This document shows positions 1 to 6,153 of a DNA stretch of 7,047 bases, piece by piece (the stretch's first letter is position 1; each line of letters begins with the position of its first letter). The DNA is from an uncultured Erysipelotrichaceae bacterium (GTDB taxonomy: Bacteria > Bacillota_I > Bacilli_A > RFN20 > CAG-288), in contig CACXYG010000073.1 in the NCBI GenBank assembly GCA_902771745.1, positions 1 through 7,047 on the forward strand, written 5' to 3'. The notes beneath the pieces are model-generated. The model was not told the origin of the DNA. It searched no databases and saw only the letters and a list, made by a program, of their open reading frames with translations. The translations under genes and the position numbers were made by a program.

Positions 1-28
1 AGAATAGAATACCACGTATCAGGGTGCG

Positions 29-60
29 GAACCTATTGGGCTAGCCCAATAGGTTCTTTC
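29..60 (+). terminator. Probable intrinsic terminator (perfect palindrome) of an upstream gene
   Basis: Positions 29-56 form a perfect 28-bp palindrome: a 12-bp arm GAACCTATTGGG, the centre CTAG, and the complementary arm. In RNA this folds as a 12-bp stem with a 4-nt loop. It is followed on the + strand by TTTCTGTC, a short and imperfect U-tract. The - strand side is followed by CGCACCC, so termination is only plausible for + transcription. The gene it would serve lies left of the window; positions 1-28 hold no recognisable gene end. The perfect dyad could also be a protein-binding operator. Confidence 0.6.
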
Positions 61-65
61 TGTCA

Positions 66-92
66 TTGATAATTATCACTTCAGTTTACAAT
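66..92 (+). promoter_or_regulatory. Weak candidate promoter for the first open frame
   Basis: TTGATA (66-71) and TACAAT (87-92) each match the sigma-A -35 and -10 hexamers at five of six positions. The spacer is only 15 nt, shorter than the usual 16-18. It sits directly after the palindromic terminator and before the coding-like frame, which is a sensible place for a promoter. AT-rich sequence gives such matches easily, so this is a suggestion only. Confidence 0.25.
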
Positions 93-201
93 TAAGGATG
101 AAATAAAAGAGGACTGTTATCTTATTTTTTCTTCTGATCATAGCAAAGCCTATACCGTCAAAAACCAAGGAAATCTATATTCCAGCAATGATAATGCCAC
201 T

Positions 202-492
202 TTGTGGCAACACTATGCTGGATATCCGATATTGACCGTTTTATTTCTCCAGCAAAGATTAGCCTACCAGGAAGAATTTCTTCCCTATTTCAAAGATATT
301 CCATGGAAGAGTCTAAACAGCAAATACAAGAACGATTATGAAAAGTCTCTTCAAGAAGCCTTCCAGTCTCTTGAAAAAGAAACCATCGAGAACATCAACA
401 AGTCTTGTCAGAATATACTAGAAGAACTCTCTTCACTTTCTCTGACCATCAAAGGAAATCGTGTTCCTCTCATTAAAGAAAAAGTCAAATAA
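202..492 (+). CDS. Unrecognised hypothetical protein, possibly 5'-damaged
   Basis: I do not recognise this protein. The only usual start codon in the frame near its head is TTG at 202, with no Shine-Dalgarno in front of it, giving 96 aa. The same frame is open back to position 73, after stops TGA (67) and TAA (70). The extra stretch also reads like protein (for example YLIFSSDHSKAYTVKNQGNLY), so the true product is probably longer, up to about 139 aa. There is no ATG anywhere in the frame. The visible protein has a short hydrophobic stretch (GYPILTVLFL, about residues 8-17), then an aromatic and charged segment (FLPYFKDIPW). A helical, Glu/Lys/Ser-rich C-terminal half could be a short coiled coil. 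It lies upstream of the rpmH promoter on the same strand, with no obvious terminator between. It could be a real gene with a non-standard start, a frameshifted gene or a remnant. Confidence 0.45.
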   Translation: MWQHYAGYPILTVLFLQQRLAYQEEFLPYFKDIPWKSLNSKYKNDYEKSLQEAFQSLEKETIENINKSCQNILEELSSLSLTIKGNRVPLIKEKVK

Positions 493-509
493 TCCTTGCG
501 TGCGTAATG

Positions 510-567
510 TATATATATAAAATATATATAAGACTTTGTTGTTTTTTTGAGGGTCGAAGTATATAAT
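510..567 (+). promoter_or_regulatory. rpmH operon promoter with AT-rich upstream element
   Basis: A perfect -10 hexamer TATAAT lies at 562-567. With a 17-nt spacer the -35 is TTGTTT (539-544), which keeps the important TTG. Transcription would start near 574. The block at 510-530 is an alternating TA run with an AAA centre, which forms a 9-bp inverted repeat. It falls at roughly -44 to -64, where an UP element would contact the alpha subunit, and should strengthen the promoter. The predicted 5' end of the transcript can form a small hairpin, ATGCG (576-580) with CGCAT (590-594), around a T6-containing loop. Confidence 0.7.
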
Positions 568-611
568 ATGCCTACATGCGTTTTTTGTGCGCATTAATTA
601 CATTGTTATTT

Positions 612-618
612 AGGAGGG
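612..618 (+). promoter_or_regulatory. Strong Shine-Dalgarno of rpmH
   Basis: AGGAGGG lies 9 nt before the ATG at 628. It is a near-perfect ribosome binding site, in contrast to rnpA downstream, which has none. It fixes the rpmH start and fits a protein needed at ribosome stoichiometry. Confidence 0.85.
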
Positions 619-627
619 AATAAACCT

Positions 628-765
628 ATGAAACATACTTATCAGCCAAGCAAAATCAAGAGAGCTCATACCTGTGGCTTCAGAGCCAGAATGGCTACCA
701 AGAATGGTAGAAAAGTCTTAGCCAGAAGAAGAGCTAAGGGCAGAGCTCATTTAACTCAGGCCTAA
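628..765 (+). CDS. rpmH: 50S ribosomal protein L34
   Basis: A 45-aa, highly basic protein beginning MKHTYQPSK, with the L34 core GFRARMATKNGRKVLARRR at residues 17-35 and the tail AKGRAHLTQA. L34 is a small late-assembling protein of the large ribosomal subunit that binds 23S rRNA. The length is normal for the family (about 44-46 aa). ATG at 628 is fixed by AGGAGGG 9 nt upstream and by the conserved N-terminus. It is the first gene of the rpmH-rnpA-yidC-jag cluster. Three positions look unusual against the L34 pattern I know: His3 where Arg is common, Cys16 in place of the His that usually precedes GFRARM, and His41 in the basic tail. The stop codon lies in the loop of a terminator-like hairpin. 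Confidence 0.97.
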   Translation: MKHTYQPSKIKRAHTCGFRARMATKNGRKVLARRRAKGRAHLTQA

Positions 766-781
766 ATCCTGAGTTCTTTTT
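753..781 (+). terminator. Terminator-like attenuator between rpmH and rnpA
   Basis: AACTCAGG (753-760) pairs perfectly with CCTGAGTT (768-775) around a 7-nt loop containing the rpmH stop codon. CTTTTTC follows directly. This has the form of an intrinsic terminator with an 8-bp stem and a short U-run. Ribosomes finishing rpmH would cover the left arm, so folding could depend on translation. The likely effect (inference) is partial termination, giving much more L34 message than RNase P protein message. Confidence 0.65.
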
Positions 782-792
782 CGGTTGCAACA

Positions 793-1149
793 ATGGAAAA
801 AGAATATCGTTTAACGAAGTCTCAAGATTTCAAAACAGTCCTAGACCAAAGACATTGCGCCGGAAAGAATTCGTCCGTTTCGGTATTCTATGCTGAAAAC
901 AACGGCTTACACGCACGCATAGGCATTTCGGTATCCAACAAAATCGGAAATGCCGTGACTCGTGTGAAGGTCAGAAGACAAATTCGGGCTCAGATCAATC
1001 TTACAGATGTCCTTTCTAAGCCTTATGACATCGTCATCATCGCTCGTTCAGGGTATCTGGAAAAGACATTTCAGGAAAACACTGAAATATTGAAGAAATT
1101 TTTCTTACGACTGGGCTCTCCACTAAAAGGGGAAAAGCATGAGAAATAA
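793..1149 (+). CDS. rnpA: Ribonuclease P protein component
   Basis: RnpA is the small basic protein that joins the RNase P RNA and helps it bind pre-tRNA leaders for 5' processing. The 118-aa length is typical. The N-terminus MEKEYRLTKSQDF and the block RIGISVSNKIGNAV (about residues 42-55) are family hallmarks. The following helix normally carries the RNR signature (RNRxKRxxR); here it reads RVKVRRQIR (residues 57-65), so Asn is Val and the second Arg is Lys, although positive charge is mostly kept. ATG at 793 matches the usual N-terminus but has no Shine-Dalgarno; the upstream bases are the U-run and arm of the rpmH hairpin. The 3' end overlaps yidC by 11 nt in another frame, suggesting translational coupling. 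Confidence 0.95.
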   Translation: MEKEYRLTKSQDFKTVLDQRHCAGKNSSVSVFYAENNGLHARIGISVSNKIGNAVTRVKVRRQIRAQINLTDVLSKPYDIVIIARSGYLEKTFQENTEILKKFFLRLGSPLKGEKHEK

Positions 1150-2737
1150 TTCGAACAGATTATTCAAACGTCTGATGGTTCTCTTCGCGGGAATCATCGG
1201 TGTTTTTGGTTTGTCTAGTTGTACTAAGACATTCACCACCGTTCAAGATCAGGCCAACCAGCTTTTTGCTTATTATGGTAACCTCTATAGCGAGAGTGTC
1301 GACTTAGAAGAAGACACTACCGGCTACAGCAACACAACTTTACAGAACACCAATCGTGAAGCTTTGTTTACCAGCTTAAGTGAAAGCAAAGGTTATTCCA
1401 GCGTCGATAAGAAGTTCCTCAGCTACATGAATGCTCGTGTAGAAGATGAAGCTGCAGAAACTTATGAATTATGGACCAATGGCGCTTTAGCCACTGAAAA
1501 TGAAGAAACTGCCAAGCAGATTGCCAAACACGTTGCAATCTATGCTGGTCTTGATGATGAAAACGTCAAAGTCACTTCTTTATTTGCCAATCTTGATTCC
1601 TGGTACAAGTTAGCTGTCACCGGCGAAGACTATCTTGCCAATGATGGTACCATCTATGAAGCTCCAGGCGTCTTATATTCACCAAGTGCTGGTTACATCG
1701 CTACCTTGAAGAGCAGCTTAACCACGAAGGTCAATTCCTTACGTGCTGGTTACTCTCCAGAAAGCAGAAACTTCACTCATGGTGGTTCTACCGTCTATAT
1801 CGAAGGTAAAACCTGGGGTCAGGCCTTTGCCGAATATGGCTTCTTAGAAGGCTTATTCGTCTATCCATTCGGTTGGATCGTCCATCAGATTTCGACGGTG
1901 GATCTCACCAATGGTTGGTGGCAGATTCTCGCCATCATCGTCGTCACTGTCTTAGCCCGTTCCTTAACCGTCGTCTCCACCTATATCCAGACAAAGACAC
2001 AGGCTAAACAGCAGAGAATTCAGCCATTACTCAATCAGTTACAAAAGAAATATCCAAATAGTCAGACCGATCCAGACCAGCGCCGTGCGATGGCTATGGA
2101 ACAGTCTCAGCTCATGAAGAAGAACAAAGTCCATCCACTTCTTCCAATGCTCTTCATGATCTTACAATTCCCACTCTTCATCTGTGTCTGGGCCGCCTTA
2201 CAAGATAGCGCTGCCTTAGCCTCAGGTAATTGGTTGGGATTATCCTTAACAACAGTTGTCAGCACCTGTTTCACCAGCTTTGCCACAACAAGTGGTGCTC
2301 TGACTGGTATCTTCATCTTCATCTTCATGACCGTTGCTAACGTCTTAGCGAGTGCTACATCCTTGTTCTTCAATACCTGGAGAACCAAAAACTTCGGTAC
2401 CGTCGCCACCCAGATGGGTCCTGACGGTAAGCCAGTCGATCCAAACAAGTCCATGAAATGGATGACCATCATCATGTCGGTCTTCATCGTCTTCATGGGT
2501 TGGAACTTACCTGCTGGTATGGGTATCTACTGGTTGTTAGGTTCTCTCATCTCCATCTTCCAGACTCTCATCATGGAACTCATCCAGACCAGAAATCGTC
2601 ATAAATTTGCCGAAAACACTGGTGATGGTTCCACACTTGCCGCTGTCAGAAGAAGCAAACATCACTCTTCTACCAAAGCTGAAGCTGATAAAAAGGCCGC
2701 TAAGAAGAACAAATCTGATAAGCCAATGTGGAGGTAA
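1139..2737 (+). CDS. yidC: Membrane protein insertase YidC/OxaA with large lipid-anchored outer domain
   Basis: YidC inserts and folds membrane proteins, alone or with Sec. The 532-aa protein opens with a lipoprotein signal: a basic start, a hydrophobic run (about 12-25) and lipobox LSSC with Cys28. Residues 30-235 form a hydrophilic extracytoplasmic region, much longer than in typical Firmicute YidC (proteins of about 260-290 aa). The conserved core follows: a membrane helix at about 260-282 with the groove arginine R274 (VLARSLTV), the cytoplasmic loop TQAKQQRIQPLLNQLQKKYP, then helices near 333-354, 387-412, 441-457 and 462-483, including MGWNLPAGMGIYW. The Lys/Arg-rich tail (about 504-532) suits ribosome contact. 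ATG at 1139 overlaps rnpA and follows AAGGGG (1127-1132). The last two codons contain the Shine-Dalgarno of jag. Confidence 0.95.
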   Translation: MRNNSNRLFKRLMVLFAGIIGVFGLSSCTKTFTTVQDQANQLFAYYGNLYSESVDLEEDTTGYSNTTLQNTNREALFTSLSESKGYSSVDKKFLSYMNARVEDEAAETYELWTNGALATENEETAKQIAKHVAIYAGLDDENVKVTSLFANLDSWYKLAVTGEDYLANDGTIYEAPGVLYSPSAGYIATLKSSLTTKVNSLRAGYSPESRNFTHGGSTVYIEGKTWGQAFAEYGFLEGLFVYPFGWIVHQISTVDLTNGWWQILAIIVVTVLARSLTVVSTYIQTKTQAKQQRIQPLLNQLQKKYPNSQTDPDQRRAMAMEQSQLMKKNKVHPLLPMLFMILQFPLFICVWAALQDSAALASGNWLGLSLTTVVSTCFTSFATTSGALTGIFIFIFMTVANVLASATSLFFNTWRTKNFGTVATQMGPDGKPVDPNKSMKWMTIIMSVFIVFMGWNLPAGMGIYWLLGSLISIFQTLIMELIQTRNRHKFAENTGDGSTLAAVRRSKHHSSTKAEADKKAAKKNKSDKPMWR

Positions 2738-2743
2738 TATCCT

Positions 2744-3376
2744 ATGAATAAATACGAAGGAAAATCTGAAGAAGAAGCCGTTAAGGCTGCATGCGCTGAC
2801 TTAGGTATCGCTGACCCAAAGACCTTGAATTATCAGGTCATTTCCGTCAAAAAGACCTTATTCAGCAAAACCGTTACCATCGGTATCTACAGCATCAATG
2901 ACGTCATCGTCTTCGCGGATGACTACATCAAGCGTTGCTTACGCGCCTTAGGTTTAGAAGGTTCTACGGAAGCCAAGTATGAAGATGGTGTCATCAAACT
3001 CAACATCGTCACTGCTAAAAACAAGAACGTCATCGGTAGAAATGGTGACACGCTCCGTTCCATCAACGAATTGACTCGCTCTGCCTGTTTCAATCGTTTC
3101 GGTGGTCACTATCGTATCCTTCTCAACTGCGACGGCTACAAGGAAGTCAAATATTCCAAGTTCGCTTCTGTCGCCAGAAGATATGCGAGAGATGTTCAGC
3201 GCACTCATGAAACCATCATTCTTGATCCAATGACTTCTGACGAAAGAAGAATCATTCATCAGGCTTTATCTGACATGCCAAACATCAAGACGCAGTCCTT
3301 AGGTACTGGTCATAAGAGACATGTTACGATTCAGTACGTTCCTGATGGTGTCAAAATTCCAGCTGACGAAGAATAA
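2744..3376 (+). CDS. jag: Jag/KhpB RNA-binding protein (Jag-N, KH and R3H domains)
   Basis: KhpB (Jag, EloR) is a cytoplasmic RNA-binding protein. In other Firmicutes it pairs with KhpA and affects cell elongation and division; it is classically encoded next to yidC/spoIIIJ. The 210-aa protein is full length. A Jag-N domain spans about residues 1-50 (EGKSEEEAVKAACADLGI). The KH domain has its GxxG loop at 98-101 (VIGRNGDTLRSINEL). The C-terminal R3H domain has the R-x3-H core at R168-H172 (ERRIIHQAL), followed by a basic stretch TGHKRHVTIQY. ATG at 2744 lies 6 nt after the yidC stop, and its Shine-Dalgarno GGAGG (2730-2734) sits inside the last yidC codons, so translation is probably coupled. 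It is the last gene of the operon, followed by a strong terminator. Confidence 0.94.
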   Translation: MNKYEGKSEEEAVKAACADLGIADPKTLNYQVISVKKTLFSKTVTIGIYSINDVIVFADDYIKRCLRALGLEGSTEAKYEDGVIKLNIVTAKNKNVIGRNGDTLRSINELTRSACFNRFGGHYRILLNCDGYKEVKYSKFASVARRYARDVQRTHETIILDPMTSDERRIIHQALSDMPNIKTQSLGTGHKRHVTIQYVPDGVKIPADEE

Positions 3377-3387
3377 TCGAATCTACT

Positions 3388-3415
3388 AAGAGGCTCTTCC
3401 GAGCCTCTTTTCTTT
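3388..3415 (+). terminator. Intrinsic terminator after jag
   Basis: AAGAGGCTC (3388-3396) pairs perfectly with GAGCCTCTT (3401-3409) around a TTCC loop, followed by TTCTTTAT. A 9-bp GC-rich stem, a tetraloop and a U-run make a classical terminator 11 nt after the jag stop. It closes the rpmH-rnpA-yidC-jag unit and prevents read-through into the convergent operon. Confidence 0.88.
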
Positions 3416-3417
3416 AT

Positions 3418-3434
3418 ATATATAAGGTATATAT
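3418..3434. repeat. TA-rich inverted repeat between the convergent operons
   Basis: ATATATA (3418-3424) and TATATAT (3428-3434) flank AGG. It resembles the longer TA block at 510-530 upstream of rpmH. Here it follows the U-run of the jag terminator, where no promoter is expected. It may only be low-complexity intergenic DNA. Confidence 0.4.
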
Positions 3435-3465
3435 TCAGATTGAATGAATCACCTATTTTACAGAC

Positions 3466-3498
3466 AAGAAAAAGGGATTGCCAACAATGACAACCCCT
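3466..3498 (-). terminator. Intrinsic terminator of the degV-fakA-plsX operon
   Basis: On the - strand AGGGGTTGTC pairs with GGCAATCCCT in a 10-bp stem that includes two G-U pairs, with a 6-nt ATTGTT loop. A run of T (complement of 3469-3473) follows the stem. It starts 22 nt after the plsX stop codon, so plsX is the last gene of its transcript. The jag terminator and this one are separate structures, each serving its own strand. Confidence 0.8.
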
Positions 3499-3520
3499 GA
3501 TTTTCCGATAGGATTTGGAA

Positions 3521-4492
3521 TTATTCAGCTTTTGTGGCAAGCTGAGCAGCCATGTTAGTAACAAAATTACCCTTATCAAGTTTGACAACGTCAGCGATGA
3601 TAGAGGCAATCGATTTAGAGTTGGCAGCACCATGGGCTTTGAAGACAACCTTCTTAGCACCAAGGACAATCGCACCACCAAGTTCATTATAGGCAAACAT
3701 GTTATAAAGCATGTTGGCGGTCTTTTCATCACCATTCATCTGAGCGACCTTCATGCCGATCAGACCAACCGCTTCCGCATTCTTTAAAATCAAATTGCCA
3801 GAGAAACCATCACAGGCAACAACATCACATTTATCAAGGAAGACATCACTACCTTCGATATTGCCGATGAAGTTGAGATTGGATTGCTTGAAGATTGGGA
3901 AGGCGGCTTTACGGATAGAGTCACCCTTGGTATCTTCTTTGCCGACGTTCATCAGGCCGACACGAGGAGATTCAATACCACAATAAGACTTCATCAAGGC
4001 AGTGCCAAGCTGAGCAAACTGGAATAATTTATCTTCTCTGATTTCAATGTTTGCACCACAATCGACAAGACAGACATTTCTCTGCTTGATATTGAGAAGG
4101 ATTGCAGCTAACGCTGGGAAAGCAACACCTTCTAAAAGACCGATATGTCTGATAGAAGAAACAAGCAGCATACCCGTTGGACCAGCGGAGACAACACCGG
4201 CGACTTCATCGTTATCTTTGGCATAGTCAAAAGCATCGACCATGGAGCAATGGCCCTTGAAACGAAGCATGGCCATAACATCATGAATGGATGGATCTAA
4301 CGGAAGAGAATCGATGATGACATAGTCTTCCACCTTCTCACCATTATCCACCAACGTCTTTTCAATGTCAGCTTTGATACCGACTAAGACGAGCTGATAT
4401 TCGGGATTTTGTTTTCTAGCGGCAATGGCACCAAGAATCAAGACGCTTGCGTCCTGATCAGCACCAAGCGTATCAATGACAATTTTTCTCAT
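3521..4492 (-). CDS. plsX: Phosphate acyltransferase PlsX (divergent)
   Basis: PlsX interconverts acyl-ACP plus phosphate and acyl-phosphate, the acyl donor for PlsY in phospholipid synthesis; it is a peripheral membrane enzyme. At 323 aa the length is normal. Family blocks are clear: FPALAAILL (125-133), DCGANIE (144-150), PRVGLMNVGKEDTKG (176-190), NFIGNIEG (207-214), CDGFSGNLILK (227-237), LGGAIVLG (271-278) and HGAANSKSI (287-295). Several usually firm motifs differ: the N-terminal DAMGGDxAP is DTLGADQDAS (7-16), SAGNTGAL is SAGPTGML (102-109), and the usual KKDSSM region is RFKGHCSM (77-84). ATG at 4492 shares one base with the fakA stop (TAATG), indicating translational coupling; GGTAGG just upstream is a weak Shine-Dalgarno. 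Being beside fakA supports a role in handling acyl-phosphate made from exogenous fatty acids. Confidence 0.9.
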   Translation of the reverse strand: MRKIVIDTLGADQDASVLILGAIAARKQNPEYQLVLVGIKADIEKTLVDNGEKVEDYVIIDSLPLDPSIHDVMAMLRFKGHCSMVDAFDYAKDNDEVAGVVSAGPTGMLLVSSIRHIGLLEGVAFPALAAILLNIKQRNVCLVDCGANIEIREDKLFQFAQLGTALMKSYCGIESPRVGLMNVGKEDTKGDSIRKAAFPIFKQSNLNFIGNIEGSDVFLDKCDVVACDGFSGNLILKNAEAVGLIGMKVAQMNGDEKTANMLYNMFAYNELGGAIVLGAKKVVFKAHGAANSKSIASIIADVVKLDKGNFVTNMAAQLATKAE

Positions 4493-6147
4493 TAGTTAAT
4501 ACCTACCAATAAATCATAGACGTCCTGCTTACCATCATAAGCACCGACTTCAAGATTTGGATATTTTTCCATGATATGGTTGGCGATCTCTTCAGCCTGC
4601 ACTTCATTTAAAGTCTTGCCATAGAAGAAGAATAATGTTTCTTTATCTTCAATACCTTTGACGTGGCAAAGCATATCATCAACAGCAGCCATCAAGGTTT
4701 CATCACAACCGACCAACTTGCCGTTGACACCCTGGATATAATGACCCTTGATGCATTCAACACCATCCGCAGAAGTATCTCTGACAGCTTTGCAGATGAA
4801 GCCAGAAGTGATCCATTCATTTTCTTCCTTCATGGAATCAAAGCATTCATCGACGCTTTCTTCATCACCCATGATCATACTTAAGCAAGCATAACCCGCT
4901 GGGATGGTCTTGGTCTCTAAGACTTTGACGTTGCTATCCTTATATAACTGGGCAGCCTGATGAGCAGCCATCAAGATATTGGATTCATCTGGTAAGACGA
5001 TGATGTCATCGGCGTTAGCTTCCTTGAAAGCGTCGATGAGTTCGGCGCTGGAAGTGTTCATGGTGCTACCACCATTGATGACGACATCACTACCCAAATC
5101 CTTGAACATCTGAATGATACCATCGCCCTGAGCGATAGAGACAATCGCATACTTCTTTCTGGTCTGCTGTTTCTTTTCTTTGGCATCATTGACGTTCTTA
5201 TTCTGAAGCGTCATATTCTCCATCTTGAAGGTCAAGAATTCACCAAAACGCTGAGCGTATTCGATGACTTCATATGGCTTCTTGGTATGGATATGAACCT
5301 TGACAATGGTACCGTTCTGGAAGCAGACGATAGAATTGCCGTGTTCATGTAAATAGGCGATAAAAGCCTGTAAATCAAAGTTGGCAAGGTCGATCTTAGC
5401 AGTCTGTAACTGTAAGAGGAATTCAGTGCAGTAACCATATTCTAAGATGGAATCCTGGTTGAAGAGAGAAAAGTCATAGGTAGGAAGCATAGAGGAGCCT
5501 TCATGGACTGGAGACTCTTCTACAGAATCACTTTCACCAGTGAAGAACTGTAAGAAACCTTCAAAGATGGTGAGTAAACCTTTACCACCAGAATCGACAA
5601 CACCAGATTCCTTCAAGATAGGAAGAAGATTTGGTGTGTTGTCTAAGGAAACCTTCATGGACTGAACGACCATGGAGAAGAAAGACATGAACGTGACGGT
5701 CTTGTAATCAATCGTGTTACGAATCGATTCAATACCTTCTCTAGCAACCGTAAGGATCGTACCTTCGGCTGGTTCATCAACGGCCATATAGGCCACCTGA
5801 TAAGCCTGAACCATCGCTAAAGCAAATTCAAAAACGTTGACTTCCTTTTTGCCTTCTAAGCCTTTAGAAAGGCCATTGAAATAACGAGAAGAAAGAACAC
5901 CGGAGTTACCTCTAGCACCTAAAAGCATGCCAGTAGATAAATCCTCAGCTACTTTGGAGATATCCTCATTTTCCTTGATCTGATGAAGACCATTGGCAAG
6001 AGTCAATCTCATGTTTGTACCTGTATCACCATCAGGAACAGGGAAGACATTCAAATCGTTAATCGCCTGATAATGTGCGGACAAATTATTGAAACCACAC
6101 TGAACAATCTGCTGAAAAAGAATGCCGTTAATTACTTTACAATCCAT
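4492..6147 (-). CDS. fakA: Fatty acid kinase subunit FakA (DhaL/DAK2 family)
   Basis: FakA transfers phosphate from ATP to a fatty acid held by FakB (a DegV protein), yielding acyl-phosphate. The 551-aa protein is full length. The N-terminal DhaL nucleotide domain has LNVFPVPDGDTGTNM (32-46, with metal-binding D39 and D41), GARGNSGV (77-84) and VDSGGKGL (184-191). The middle domain has EYGYCTEFLL with C240 and VKVHIHTKKP with H285 and H287, matching the Cys-His-His zinc site reported for staphylococcal FakA. The C-terminal part (about 331-551, starting KKYAIVSIAQGDGI) is the region used for FakB binding in this family. ATG at 6147 is 6 nt after the degV stop, and the Shine-Dalgarno-like AGGTGAG lies in the end of degV. 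Its 3' end overlaps the plsX start by 1 nt. Catalytic residues look intact. Confidence 0.95.
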   Translation of the reverse strand: MDCKVINGILFQQIVQCGFNNLSAHYQAINDLNVFPVPDGDTGTNMRLTLANGLHQIKENEDISKVAEDLSTGMLLGARGNSGVLSSRYFNGLSKGLEGKKEVNVFEFALAMVQAYQVAYMAVDEPAEGTILTVAREGIESIRNTIDYKTVTFMSFFSMVVQSMKVSLDNTPNLLPILKESGVVDSGGKGLLTIFEGFLQFFTGESDSVEESPVHEGSSMLPTYDFSLFNQDSILEYGYCTEFLLQLQTAKIDLANFDLQAFIAYLHEHGNSIVCFQNGTIVKVHIHTKKPYEVIEYAQRFGEFLTFKMENMTLQNKNVNDAKEKKQQTRKKYAIVSIAQGDGIIQMFKDLGSDVVINGGSTMNTSSAELIDAFKEANADDIIVLPDESNILMAAHQAAQLYKDSNVKVLETKTIPAGYACLSMIMGDEESVDECFDSMKEENEWITSGFICKAVRDTSADGVECIKGHYIQGVNGKLVGCDETLMAAVDDMLCHVKGIEDKETLFFFYGKTLNEVQAEEIANHIMEKYPNLEVGAYDGKQDVYDLLVGIN

Positions 6148-6153
6148 AGTCGA

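Noticed and set aside
1..66. Tail of an upstream protein reading into position 69
   Set aside because: The frame open from 1 would translate straight through the palindromic terminator, and its 22 residues resemble no known protein end.
493..627. Replication origin between the first frame and rpmH
   Set aside because: rpmH is often near oriC and the region is AT-rich, but I see no TTATCCACA-like DnaA boxes on either strand in 1-627 and no dnaA in the window.
784..791. GTTGCAAC palindrome just before the rnpA start
   Set aside because: An 8-bp palindrome is expected by chance in a window of this size and it matches no operator I know.
2107..2496. 129-aa open frame antisense to yidC
   Set aside because: It lies wholly inside the conserved yidC membrane core, is low-complexity (Met/Lys/Val rich), and has no family features; the C-ending codon preference of yidC keeps this antisense frame open.
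2954..3259. 101-aa open frame antisense to jag
   Set aside because: Fully inside the conserved KH and R3H coding sequence, with no ribosome binding site or recognisable domain.
3331..3735. 134-aa - strand open frame across the jag/plsX junction
   Set aside because: It runs through both terminators and overlaps the plsX end in another frame; the translation is Leu/Ser-rich nonsense with no family signal.
3515..3787. + strand open frames opposite plsX (also 3753-3986)
   Set aside because: They are antisense to conserved PlsX motifs and have no promoter or Shine-Dalgarno of their own.
5232..5438. 68-aa open frame in another frame within fakA, and similar short frames opposite fakA and degV
   Set aside because: All are nested in well-supported genes with conserved protein motifs and show no independent expression signals.
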